A stretch of DNA of 64,000 nucleotides from Agrocybe praecox (GCA_964017145.1 OZ024849.1:2108001-2172000), one strand, 5' to 3'; shown: positions 45,957 to 57,120, numbered from the stretch's first letter. Translations and numbers: made by a program. The notes: a model not told the origin generated them from the sequence alone.

Positions 45957-46372
45957 ATGTCAATTACGGAGTACACTTCTATGTATACAGAAAATCACAT
46001 CAGAGTTTCCGAGAAAAAGGTAAACCAGATTCATTTGCCTTTCAGAATCTAAATGGGCGGGAAACTGACCATATTTGCTTTTTTTAGTTATTACTTTCAC
46101 TAGTCGCTGACGCTCACACCATTCCTCAGCAAGACTCTGGAGCAAAGTCAGCAATAGAGTCTGTGGCTGTTCATTCCAAATCACCGGAGGCTTTACCATC
46201 AATACCTGCCAAGTTGTCACTGAAGTTAGACGATACTCATCAAGCACGCTATATCCCTACTTCTGCTCCCATGACACCAATGTTATTCGTAAATCCTGAA
46301 ATTCAAGATTGGGATGCAGTAGATTGGGGATCTGCTGATGACTGGAGCTTTTGGGATAAATTCAGGAAGTGA
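45957..46372 (+). CDS. Small acidic hypothetical protein (transposon cargo)
   Basis: Two exons, 45957-46022 or so and about 46088-46372, joined in frame across a GTAAAC...TTTTTAG intron; about 115 residues. It ends with a Trp/Asp-rich motif (DWDAVDWGSADDWSFWDKF). No family recognised. Start chosen at the first ATG after the palindrome. Confidence 0.55.
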
Positions 46373-46576
46373 CCTTAGACCTTGCTTAGACCTGAGTAGT
46401 ATTGGTGTTTATCAAGCGTTTATAGTAGAATTATGATTTCAAGTTTGTAGATGCTAAATACTCTGGGTCGTCCAAATACAGGCCTAGCTTTCTCCAAGTT
46501 TCTTTTTGATCACAAGTATAAGTAATTGAGCATAAAGAACAGAGTTTTTGGGATATCTACCTAATCTCTTGCACAA

Positions 46577-47071
46577 TCAATGATTGCCATCGCCCTCATC
46601 ATCACTGACGAGATTGATAGGATTGAATGTAGACCCCCCTGGTGCCCTCACCAAGAAAAATCTCCTAACGCATGCCTTACACAATTGGATATCGCCATCC
46701 TCCTCTTCAATTTCTGGTGTTATCTGAATCCAATTTGGGCCGTTCTCATTGCCATCACCACAGTGAGCCAATATGACATCGTTGAAAAGAGGGTGGAAAA
46801 TGATAAGATCTGGGCGATCAGAAACCTCCTTCCAAATGTGCTCTGTGTCGCTCCCCTTCTTTGCCGCTCTATAGAAGATCTTTTCTCCCTCTGATATAAT
46901 GTACAAGTCTCCAATTTGGAAATGATGCGCGCTCAAGGATAATGGAAGAACCTCCTTTACATAGTGCATTTTGTAGTTGTGAATAGATTGTTCGCCATTT
47001 TTTGTGTGAGCAAAACATTTGAGTTTGTGGCGACCATTAAAATGAAAAGAAATGTATGGATTTTCAGCCAT
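46577..47071 (-). CDS. Hypothetical protein, 164 residues (transposon cargo)
   Basis: Single exon starting MAENPYISFHFNGRHKLKCF. Mixed alpha/beta composition with an IGDLYIISEGEKIFYRA segment and an acidic end (LVSDDEGDGNH). No family recognised. Divergent from the gene at 47220 with a 148-bp intergenic space containing CATGACTAAATTTTGG, a possible degenerate half of the palindrome. Confidence 0.55.
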   Translation of the reverse strand: MAENPYISFHFNGRHKLKCFAHTKNGEQSIHNYKMHYVKEVLPLSLSAHHFQIGDLYIISEGEKIFYRAAKKGSDTEHIWKEVSDRPDLIIFHPLFNDVILAHCGDGNENGPNWIQITPEIEEEDGDIQLCKACVRRFFLVRAPGGSTFNPINLVSDDEGDGNH

Positions 47072-47219
47072 TTTGATGAGGAATGAGTATTGTAACCTGC
47101 TATCTGGTGTAGTTTTGGGCGTATCTTAATCACATGACTAAATTTTGGTAAACCCAAGTTCGCTGTCCTCTCTCACAAACATCTTACAGCACAAAGATTG
47201 TTTAGTACTAAATTCATTC

Positions 47220-48130
47220 ATGCCACTTACATATACCCAAATACCTCCTCTTTCAACTGAAATTATAGAGTCCTCAGTCGAATATGAAAGATTTGAATAC
47301 AAAAATCTTTTGGATGTATGATTATTTTATTTATAAAATATTCGATGACGACTAATCAGCTCTTTGTAGAAAGATAAAATACCTCAGCATCATGCTTTTT
47401 TGTTATCTCAGGACTCGCCACCCACTTTGAAATCACCTCAGCTTTCAGAAGAAATATTAAATGAAGCCAAAGCTGAACACGAGATCAGACACCGAAAAGA
47501 CTGCTCAAAATCATACTTACGTATTTGCTGTCAATGCACGGAGGATCATTTATCAGCATCTGGGGATGAGGAAAATACAGACAGTCCTGCTTGTTGCTAT
47601 TGTCAATGCCCAGGGTGTTGCTGTGAAAGCTGCATGAACGAACAGGCCAGAATGAATCTCAAAGTTAATTCAGCAAGCCTAAAGAGTCCGTCAACAGACT
47701 ATGCGCAACGCCAGCCTTCTTACTTTGAGGACAATGACTATGAGGATGATTCCCAGGTCAGATTTTATTAAACATCTACTCCATATTAACTAATGATTTT
47801 TTTAAAATCAAGATAATGCTTCGTACCCCACAAGAAGAAGCGCCCAAGGATCTACATGGGGATACACCTTTGTTAATAGAGGCGTCTTCTGACGAGGATT
47901 TTATTAAAGAAACATTATCAACACATAAGCCTGTGGCTTCCAATAATAAGCGGAAAAGAGGTCTTAGTGACACCGACGTGGAAGAGCTCAAAAAGCGAAT
48001 AAATATAAATATGGAAAATCATATACTGGTTACTGAACAGATTAGAAATTTGAACATGCGTAGAGAATCCCTTTTTAAAGAGCAACAGTATCTAGTATCC
48101 AAACTTTTGGACAGATTCTCTTCTGAATGA
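47220..48130 (+). CDS. Cysteine-cluster protein with C-terminal coiled coil (transposon cargo)
   Basis: Three exons: from 47220 to the donor after NLLD, an exon from about 47411 to 47755, and an exon to the TGA at 48130. The middle has a dense cysteine cluster (ICCQCTEDHL... then ACCYCQCPGCCCESC), about 11 Cys in some 45 residues, likely to bind zinc. The C-terminal part (ELKKRININMENHILVTEQI) is helical and probably coiled coil, preceded by a basic KRKRG. No family recognised; zinc binding is inferred. Confidence 0.6.
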
Positions 48131-48153
48131 TAGTCGTATTAATCTGCATTAAT

Positions 48154-48880
48154 CTACTCTATGTCTACCCATAAATTCCATTCTAATGCATTACATAGTT
48201 CTCGCTCTGCTAATGCTATTTGACCAACTAAAATCCCAGAAAGCTTGGCCCATGAAATGTTAGTATAACAACAATCTTCACAAAATTTCCATGCTACCAT
48301 CAATACCGCAATAAAGGCATGCCATGGGCAGAGAAGAGGGGATAAGGGATTTTTCTCAAATATTTCGGGGAGTACCAAGTAAAGACGCTTGATGTAAATC
48401 ATAGCTACTTTTAAATGAGCGATTGTTGAGTGCGATTGGATAAGAACATGAGAAAGGTAGTTTTTCAAATAAGAAATGGTGAGTTTGGAGGTACCAGGTG
48501 GTTGACTCCATGGTGTCGGTGGTAAAATGAATATTTCAGGAATATAAAAAGGATCCCATAGTGCCGCAAAAAGATTAACTGTATCATCTGTAGATTAATT
48601 AGTATTATTCATGTACATTTCATTTTCTGTATACCTATCAATCCCAGCAGATATTGTGATGTTGCAACACAAGATATTCGAGTCGAATCTGCATGGTAGC
48701 AGCATTGACGCTGCCAATTTCCTTGACGTGCATTATGCCAAAATCCTTGGTCAAGGCTTTTTGTATTTAATATATGAACAGAACATAGTATTTCAAAAGA
48801 TAAGTACCTCATGATATAGACTTTAAATTTTCTCAACACTGCCTGTAAATACAAGAGCGGATGCTTTGAATACACTCATA
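48154..48880 (-). CDS. Cyclin-box protein, Pho80/PCL-like (transposon cargo)
   Basis: The main exon (about 48591-48154) carries the cyclin-box signature in order: an STIAHLKVAMIYIKRLY helix, HAFIAVLMVAWKFCEDCCYT, NISWAKLSGILV, then IALAERELCNALEWNLWVD. Such proteins bind and activate cyclin-dependent kinases. An upstream exon ending SQYLLGLI joins in phase across a GTATAC...CTACAG intron. The first exon probably starts at the ATG at 48880 (MSVFKASAL), but its junction is unresolved. It sits 23 bp from the third palindrome. The conserved Lys and Glu of the box (WKFCED) are present. Confidence 0.62.
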
Positions 48881-48902
48881 TCCTAGATCACGTGATAAAA
48901 AA

Positions 48903-48920
48903 TGGGTAGCTACCTACCCA
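48903..48920. promoter_or_regulatory. Short palindrome TGGGTAG-CTAC-CTACCCA
   Basis: Seven-base arms with a 4-base spacer, same GGGTAG arm as the two long palindromes but without the outer arms. It lies between the divergent starts of the cyclin-box gene (48880) and the gene at 49210; CACGTG is 12 bp away. Confidence 0.65.
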
Positions 48921-49209
48921 CTTTCATATACGCTCTTTCATACGTCCCAGCATAAAATAGTCTTTATTTCTATGCATCTAATTTTTTCCCCTTCATATGA
49001 TGTCTTCAAACTACTGCTTATTCTTTTCCAAGCAAGTATGTGTCCGACCACTAACTGGTTTCCAACGTGGCATCACACACGACACACACGATGCAGATTG
49101 TTCTTTGAGTCTTTTCCATTTACAATTCCTGAGAAAGAGTTTACGTGAAACTGGCTACTCTGGTTGAGATGTTTATCAATCTTTCTTTTTAACTTTATTA
49201 TACCCAAAT

Positions 49210-49732
49210 ATGCCTGATTTCTTCCCTTGGAATAACAAAGGTGAGTAGTATTGCTGTCGTTGTCTAATTATCTTCAAGAATTTCTGTATACTTACTATAC
49301 CGGTACATTAGATGCTGCTTATAATACCCTATACCCTACTGCAAATGTTGGACACACTGCTATTTGGGTTAAAAAGGGAGACATAGTTGCGCCTCACGAT
49401 CAAGAACTCCTGGATGCACTTCGCACAATCAAACACCATCGAAAGTCACGTAGTAAGTGTCTCTGCTTTTTGTTTACTCAAGTCAATGCTCACAAAGTCA
49501 TATTTAGACTACAAATTGACCCAAATTCTTACTATTGGTGGAGTAACCGTTATTGACATATGGAAGGATCTTAATGGTGCGTCGACAATAGGTCGTTTAT
49601 ACTTGTATGCTAATTTATTATACAGAATGGGTTCAAAGGGTGATCGGGGCAAACCAGCGCATAGAGCTTCCATTTGTATTAATGGTCCATACCACATCCT
49701 ACGAACCTCTGGAGAAAATTGACAATGTCTAA
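49210..49732 (+). CDS. Small hypothetical protein (transposon cargo)
   Basis: Four exons with in-phase junctions give about 115 residues from MPDFFPWNNK through HTAIWVKKGDIVAPHDQELL, LTQILTIGGVTVIDIWKDL, to the end EKIDNV. No family recognised. It lies directly upstream of and on the same strand as the transposase. Confidence 0.55.
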
Positions 49733-49828
49733 TTTTGTATTGTTCTGTGCTGAATAATATTGACGTTTATCGACTGCTCTCTATTTATGGGTTAAGGACA
49801 CCATCTTTTTCCCTTTGAAACATTGATA

Positions 49829-52800
49829 ATGCCTCTGCAGCCAAATACATGCCCAATATGCCTCAAGACACTACCGACAGTCAAGGGAATGAACTTACAC
49901 ATTCGAAACAGTCAGGTTTGTCGAAATTGGGGAAAGGCAAAACGTGTAGAGATCTTCAAGGAAATGTTGGAAGACGAAAGCAGTGATATCAGCATGGACA
50001 ACAATGAGGCCTACTCAGAAGATGAATTCAGTCGCCTTGCTACTCCTTTGGTATCACGGCCTTCAACACCACGGCTTGACGAAGAGGCTATTACTGCTCA
50101 AACATTAAAGCGCATCCTTCAAGACATCGAAGAGGTAGAGGATGATGATCCTGGGCACTTTCTTGAAACTCCAGAAGATGTAGAAGAGGTAGAAGTTGGA
50201 GGGGCTGGGCCTGGACCATCAACGCAAGCAAATCGAGGAGGTCAAAGCCAAGGCCCTGATCGAGAGCAAAATGAGGATGACCGAGTTTACATTGACTACG
50301 ATGGGGCAGGACAGGTGCTTGGGATCGATCAGCAAATTCACGAAAAGTGGAAACATTTTTTCCATTCCAATTCCATCAACAGTGATAAAGAGACGAGTGA
50401 AGATAAAATCCCAAGTTTTTATGCTCCTTTTACTAGCGAGATGGACTGGAGAGTCGCACGATGGGTCGTAAAGGATAGAATAGGCCACAAGTCATTCGAC
50501 AGGCTGTTATCAATTCCTGGGGTGTGTTTCCTATTCTTGCTCTGATAACTATTCATTGACAACAGTCCTTTAGGTTAAAGAGAAGCTGGGACTATCATAC
50601 AATAATATACGCAGCCTGCATCAAGTTATTGACAATAACATCCCCGAACGCGCTGGCACATGGAAAGTCGAGGATTTATTCTTCAAAGATATGCCCGATA
50701 TGGCCCATACTATGCGCTACAGAGATCCAATTGAGGCTATCAAAAGCCTGTGGGGTGATCCTTCACTTTCGTCTTGCTTAACCTATCGTCCGCAAAAGAT
50801 TTTCAAGACCAAAGAAAAGGAAGAGAGAATTTATACTGAGCTATGGACAGGTCAATGGTGGCATGCTGTTCAGGTGCGTTTGTATTCTTTTTCTATTTTA
50901 TTCCATTTCTTATAAGGAGTTTAGAGCAAGTTACCCATAGGTGCTACAGTCGCACCCATAATTATTGCCACAGACAAGACCCAGCTCACAAACTTTTCTG
51001 GCGGCAAAAGTGCATATCCTGTATATCTCACGCTAGGAAATATTCCAAAGTCCATTCGAAGAAAGCCATCAAAGCGCGCATGTGTCTTGATTGCCTATCT
51101 ACCAGTCGACTCATCTACCAAGTTAAAAGGAACAACTTTAAAACAGAAGGAAGTTAAAATACGGAATCAACGCATTTTCCATGAGGCTATGCGCTTTCTT
51201 CTTGGCCCCTTGATTGAAGCAGGCAAGAAAGGTGTTCATATGACTGGAGGAAACGGAGAAGTTAGAAACGTACATCCCATTCTTTTTTGTTATATTGCCG
51301 ACTTTCCAGAACAGTGCCTTGTCGCATGCACTAAATATGGAACCTGCCCAAAATGCCAGTCTCCTGCAAAGGATCTCGCCAATCCCATTCCTGGTGACCC
51401 TCGCACACGAACATGGACATTAGATGTAATTAATAGTGCCAAGCAGACATCTATGACAGAGAACCAATTCTATGCAAAATGCATGGAAAAGGACGTGTCA
51501 GGATGTGTTTATGACCCATTCTGGAAGGACTTTCCATTTTGCGATATTCACAAATCCATTACCCCAGATGTTCTTCACCAATTATACCAAGGCGTTCTCA
51601 AGCACATAATCACCTGGTGTCAGACACTAATGACTCCAGAGGAACTTGATGCCCGTTTACGTGTTCTTCCTCCTGCATACGGAGTACGTCATTTCAAAAA
51701 TGGATTCTCAGCACTCAGCCAAATATCTGGCCCTGAACGCAAGAACATGGCAAAGGTCCTGCTTGGGTGCTTGGTTGGCAGCCTGGCTAAACCTGGAATC
51801 CGTGCTGTTAGGGGATTGCTGGATTTTATCTACCTTGCACAATACAAGTCACACGACGACACCACTCTGAGCTATCTCCAAGACGCACTTGATAAGTTCC
51901 AACAGAATAAGGATTTTTTTATCAAGACTGGCATCCGCCTTGACCTCAATATCCCTAAATTCCACTCCTTACTCCACTATATTGAATCCATTAAGCTTTT
52001 TGGCACAACCGACAATTACAACACAGAGGCATTTGAAAGATTTCATATTGATTTTGCCAAGGAGGGATGGCGAGCATCTAATCGAAGAGATGAATTCCCT
52101 CAAATGATCAACTGGCTATCCCGACAAGAAAAAGTATCCATGTTCGACAACTATCTTGAGTCAATTGACTCAGAAGAAAGACCTCCAACAGAATTAAATG
52201 AACGGCCAATCATTAAAATCGCCAAGTATCCACCATATCCAGGGCGTCTTATCACTCAAATTGAGCAGGAGTATGGAGTACCACTATTCTCTCAACATCT
52301 GAAGGAATATCTCAATCGACTTCTTGCTAAAGATTCTCGCACATCAAGTGCGGTAGCACAGCTATATGCACTTCCCTTCGAGCGCCTTGATTGTTACACC
52401 CAGTTCAAGTTTCATCCTAACAGCCTTCTTGATGACTATGACCATCAGGACATTGAAGAAAATGACACAGTTAAAGCCATTCCTCAATCGTACAAAACCC
52501 CAGGTGGACGCATGGATACTGTTATTGTTAACATGGATAATGAGGTTGATAATGTTGGCATTGAAAGTGAGTAGATTATATTTTTACTTAATATCTACTC
52601 ATAAGCCAATCTCAACTTAGACACGCGTGTTGCAAGACTCCGTGTAATTTTCAAGCTACCTACAACTGTTGACGTTGGATTTGGCAAGCACGCGGGGCCT
52701 AAAGACTGGCCAAAAACAGAATTAGCATATATTGAATGGTATGCACCCTTTAAGCATGATCCAGATGAGGCAAGTGGTATGTTCACAGTGAAGCGACTAA

Positions 52801-52988
52801 AAGAGCCATCTTTTACTATTATTCCTCTTACTTCAATACGACAAGGTTGTATGTTAATTCCTAAATTCTCTGACAAATCTTTTCATATTATAGAAAATAC
52901 CCTTAAGTCCCAGGATGTATTAGATACTGTTTCTGTCTTTTTACTTAATAATTGGCAAAGCGCCTATGCTTACCAGACACTGTATTAG
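49829..52988 (+). CDS. Plavaka-type transposase, copy 1 (intact)
   Basis: Exons 49829-50521, 50574-50873, 50925-52566, 52621-52988 join to 1000 residues. The N-terminus has a zinc finger (CPICLK...LHIRNSQVC). Then come an acidic linker, the WRVARWVVKDRIGH region, EERIYTELWTGQWW, the RNase H-fold strand IIIATDKTQL (candidate catalytic Asp about 347), YLTLGNIPKSIRRKP, a second Cys pair (CPKCQSP), TPDVLHQLYQGVLKHI, GVRHFKNGFSALSQISG, HSLLHYIESIKLFGTTDNYN and TEAFERFHIDFAKEGWRASN. I recognise this as the Plavaka group of fungal transposases, related to the CACTA/CMC lineage. No lesion seen. It lies 220 bp inside the right terminal repeat. Confidence 0.88.
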
Positions 52989-53086
52989 AATAAATATAAT
53001 AGCTTTTCAATAAATCCATAAGCAAACTGAAGGGCATGTCAAGATGCCTTGAAGGCATTACAAGAGCATAAAAGGTATGTAACATC

Positions 53087-53120
53087 AATCAAGGCAATTC
53101 AAGGTGTCTCAAGGCTCCTC
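53087..53120 (+). repeat. Subterminal TCAAGGC array, right end
   Basis: TCAAGGCAATTCAAGGTGTCTCAAGGC: three spaced TCAAGG motifs like those at the left end. Confidence 0.55.
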
Positions 53121-53206
53121 AGGGTTCCTCAGGCTCCTTATAGGAGCTGTTGATGCACTCGTGGGAAACCACAATAGTCCTTGTTGATCCTTGTTTATTG
53201 CCATAT

Positions 53207-53246
53207 GTCTTGAGGGTTTCAAAGGCTGAAAGTGTTTTTCCTGATG
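53207..53246 (-). repeat. Right terminal inverted repeat
   Basis: On minus reads CATCAGGAAAAACACTTT then CAGCCTTTGAAACC; partner of 27515-27554. Confidence 0.85.
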
Positions 53247-55300
53247 TTTCCTTACTTCTTCCTCCTATCCACCTTCCCAACCAGTCGATATTTGGAAATT
53301 CGCTCGTATAGCGGCCAAGCCTGGATCCTCATTATTCCATCCTCTGTTCAACTCGGTATCATATGAGGAATGAAACTCAAAATAAGATGGAGAATGGCGC
53401 CTTGGCTGGAGACAGACGACTTCAAGCAGCAGCTGGACGCCGACGGATGATAGGAAGGAAGGAGAGAGACGATGAAGATGATGGCATGTCACTTTAACCA
53501 AAATTTGGCCCATCAAAAATTCAACAAATACTTCTTATCTCCGATAGGCCGGTCTGAGACTCGGACCTCCGACCCTGGGTCAGCATCTTCCCCGTCCCTT
53601 TCCTCCCTCCTTTCTTTCCCCTTCCTCTCTGCGCCTCCCCCACTCCATCTCCACCATCCCGATCGCCTACAATTCCACTATATAAAATCCCCCGTACCCC
53701 TCAACTCACCCATCACGTCATCTCAATCGTCTGTGTTTACGAATACAGGCGTCGATGATTATTTATTAATCCTATGTGCTTCGTTAGTTATGTCCATGTC
53801 CGCCGATTACCCCACCGTACACCCTCGCACAGATCCCCTCAACACCCCAGCACAGTTCATTTTATCATTCACCTATCTATGTCTTGTGCATAAGATGCTA
53901 TGGCGTCTCCTGCTTCGAGCGAATCGTGCTTTCACTCGGGCTAGGCTAGGCTAGGCTCTTCAAGTTCGTCCAGTCATCGCACTCCCCCTCTCCGATTGCT
54001 CTCTGCAACCCTTCCTTGTCCCGGTCTTGGTACTGGACGATTCTTGAATGCTCGATGGTTAACGTTTACATTTAGCACTTAAAACCCATACCAACATTAA
54101 TGATTATTTCTCGCCAAGTTTTGCTGCTGCTTCTGTCACTCAACGTCAACGCTCAACACCAACGCTCAAGCTGGTATTTCTCATGTTCCAGCTCTCTGAA
54201 TCTGATTTCTGAACTACTAGCTACGAAATAGTAGTTCACGTGCCAACGCAACGTCGGTGAGAAATTGGAGCTGGAGTTGGTAATATAATCGCGGGAGATT
54301 ACTAGCTCGAGCGCTTGGACTTGGACTTGGACTTGGACTTATTTGGAGACGATTGGGATCGAGGTGGGTGGGCGGTGGTGTCTTGAATTGAACTGATGCT
54401 TGTGTGTCGTATATAACGCTGTTATCTGGCGCTCGGCTTAGTGCTAGGTCCAACACAACACACCATCAATTCTCCTGATCCTCTCCTATCCTATCCTCTC
54501 CCATTCATCCGACCGACTCGTCATGACCCGTCTTCTCCTTCTATACTTCCAACCAACTCTAGCCTGGTGCATGCATGGAGTCGAGTCTCCACCCTTTCAT
54601 ATTGCATTGGGCGACACCTTGCAAGGTTACCGAAATGGTATGCCATTCAAATTAACGATCGAAAAATGGATAGTACGCTCACAGTATATTTGCAATACAT
54701 CTCAGCTGCACCCCATGTTGGTATAGATCCAGCTTTCAGAAGAGAATCATCCCATTCAGCTCTGCGAAACAAGAAAACAATTTATGCCGAATGTGACGAA
54801 AAAATATTCATACCTCTGTGACGTCCTATTTCTTTATTTTTCTCTGCGAAACATTATATTCCACTTCATTCAGCCATGCCATTTTAATGGCATTATATGT
54901 AGCAAATGCATCTTCGAGTTTCTTCCCCAGTTTTCAAGCATCCCCGGATTACTTCCCGGCTCAGGAGGCGATTGATCGATCTCTTTCGACAAAGTATCTT
55001 TGATAGGTTGCGCATTTTTTCAACTGCAGAGTGCTTTGCCGAGACAGATACGTTCGGATCTTCGTTTCCTTGGACCAGGAATAACCAGGCATGCTCAGTA
55101 CTCAGTCGCACTACCTTGCCAGCCAAAATTGGACCTCTTGGTGTGGGTTTCGTCATATTGATAGGCATGAAAGCTCATGTATCAGGATAAGTATTTAGCC
55201 TTCGGGTATAATTACCATCAATCGTATCCAGGTACCCATGTTACAGTGTATCGTATACAACGATTAAAAGAGGCACTACAGTGTAGCGTATCTAACGGGT
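53247..55300. other. Spacer right of the large transposon
   Basis: Apart from the inverted dispersed repeat (53590-54480) no feature is supported. Short frames at 54441-55190 have no paralogue or domain. Confidence 0.4.
53590..54480 (-). repeat. Dispersed repeat, inverted relative of 13010-13790
   Basis: Carries a minus frame (54456-54217, starting MLDLALSRAP, containing SARASNLPRLYYQLQLQFLT) matching the peptides at 13064-13330, and a pyrimidine-rich part matching the 3' portion of the gene at 14670-13573. An insertion of unrelated sequence separates parts of the match. Confidence 0.6.
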
Positions 55301-55370
55301 TCACAGATTTCTGTAAACCTTTCTATCTAGGGGGTACGGATTAGGAAAGGGGGAGATATTAGGTAATGAG

Positions 55371-55405
55371 GGGGATGGTAGGGTATGGTAGGGTATGGTA
55401 GGGGA
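55371..55405 (+). repeat. Short G-rich tandem GGTATGGTAG
   Basis: Three units of GGGTATGGTA in a broader G-rich stretch (55320-55580) that could form quadruplex structures on the plus strand. Confidence 0.6.
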
Positions 55406-55989
55406 ACTGGGTGGTGTATATAGGGTATATATTTGGCAGCACGCGGGTAGGGGTACCAGAATAAATAGAAAAATTAGTACCCGAAAATTCGGGGGTAGGA
55501 TGGGGTGGGGCAGACAGAAAAACGCGGTGGCAGGGCGCGTATTTAAGGCCCAAAACACGCGGGGTATTTATGGGTAATCCTGGGGGGCTGGGGGGGATAT
55601 AGAACAGTAGATATGCAGTTGAAATGCATTGTAAAATAGCGAAAAATGCATTCAGAAATGGGTGAAATTTCGGTGCATAAACACGCGGTTTTTTTTCAAA
55701 TAATAGTACGCGCCGCGTCTATGCACATATAAATCCAAAAATAACCCAAAAAGACCGCGTGTTTTGCTGCTAAAAAATCGTTCTGCTACCGGTGCAATAT
55801 CCTTGGTATATAATAGCACTGTGTAGTAGATAGTACACGAGTCGTACTTGCCCGCACCGCGTCTTTGACACAGTGATTGAGGATACATGTCCATACACAT
55901 AAAACAGAGAAAATAACCACAATATTCCACGTGTTTGGCTGCTTAAAATGCAAATAATTGTGAAATATGTACCAAAAATATGTCATGTA

Positions 55990-56690
55990 GATCACCACAC
56001 GATTCGCTCAAATCCGCGTCTTTTAAAATATTTTTTAGTGCAGACAGCAGAAGCGTGTAGTGTTTAATGTAGAGCATGATGCAGCTCGCTCAAATCCGCG
56101 TCTTTTGAAATATTTTTTATATTACAGAAAATGGAAGCGCATAGTACCCAATGTAGATCAGAATGCGGTGCGCTCAAATCCGCATCTTTTGAGATATTTT
56201 TTTATGTTAAAAGCAGTGGAAGCGTGTAGTGCTTAATGTAGATCACCATGCAGCTCGTTCAAATCCGCGTCTATTGAAATAGATTTTATACTAAAAACAG
56301 CAGAAGCATGTAGTGCTCAATGTAGACAAAGACGCGATTCGCTCAAATCCGCGTCTTTTGAGATTTTTTTTTAATGTTAAAAGCAGCAGAAGCACGTAGT
56401 AATTAATGTAGATCACCATGCGCCTCATTCAAATACGCGTCCATTGAAATAATCTTTATGTTAAAAACAGCAGAAGCGCAGTTCTCAATGTCGACAAAAA
56501 CACAGTTTGCTGAAATCCGCGTCTTTCAAAATAGTTTTTATATTACAAGAAACGGAAGCGCATTGTGCTTAATGTAGAGCATGACGCAGTTCGCTCAAGC
56601 TCGCGTCTTTTGAGATATTTTCTATATTAAAAGCAACGGAAGCGTGTCATGCTTAATGTAAATCACAACACGGCTCGCTTTTTTCCACTC
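55990..56690. repeat. Tandem array of about eight 84-bp units
   Basis: CGCTCAAATCCGCGTCTTTT-like starts recur near 56006, 56088, 56172, 56257, 56341, 56427, 56509 and 56593. Each unit continues with an AT-rich TTTTTTATATTA stretch and AGCAGAAGCGTGTAGTGCTTAATGTAGATCA-like sequence. Units have diverged, so the array is old. A single related piece may extend left to about 55900. Confidence 0.85.
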
Positions 56691-56974
56691 TCATTAGGCT
56701 AATTACCTTGTTTAAAAACCACACTGGTGTATGTTTTATGACTGTTGTTGAACCCTATACATCATAATATGCTCCTCTGTTGCGTAAGGTATTCATTTAC
56801 CTGCATTACATTTCTTTATTTAAAAGTATTTATGTTGTACACTTGTCAGATCATGAAGAACTACGTCACCATTGGGCATTATATACATTTGAAGAAAATA
56901 GGCGCCCCAAATGTGCTTGCAACGACAAGGCATCCCTATCTCATATGGACAGTTTTATACATATACAATTTGTG

Positions 56975-56994
56975 TATATATATATATATATATG
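56975..56994 (+). repeat. TA dinucleotide microsatellite
   Basis: About ten TA units. Confidence 0.9.
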
Positions 56995-57120
56995 TAACAT
57001 ACTACAGCATGAGAAGTTCAAGCTATCTCATACACAGTACAGATATAAGAGCTCCATTGGAAAGCATGATTAACATGTGGATATGTATATATCACATCAG
57101 CAAGATAACAAGTTTGTAGG

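Larger units (their letters stand above)
27515..53246. mobile_element. Giant Plavaka-type DNA transposon carrying a TET/JBP gene (25.7 kb)
   Basis: Terminal inverted repeats start CATCAGGAAAAACACTTT at both ends (27515 on plus, 53246 on minus), 18 bases perfect and about 40 with mismatches. A 2-bp direct TT flanks both ends. Subterminal arrays of CAAGGCA-type motifs lie at both ends (27570-27595; 53087-53120). The only transposase inside is at the right end, as expected for a mobilising gene. Contents from left: DUF6532-type gene, TET/JBP gene, palindrome, 11.5-kb mosaic of broken genes, palindrome, five small genes, transposase. Known: TET/JBP genes in basidiomycetes travel with DNA transposons, chiefly KDZ elements. 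Inferred: the whole unit is or was one element, with the mosaic block a later addition. Confidence 0.75.

Noticed and set aside
55990..56690. CRISPR-like array
   Set aside because: Whole units of about 84 bp repeat without unique spacers, and the genome is fungal.
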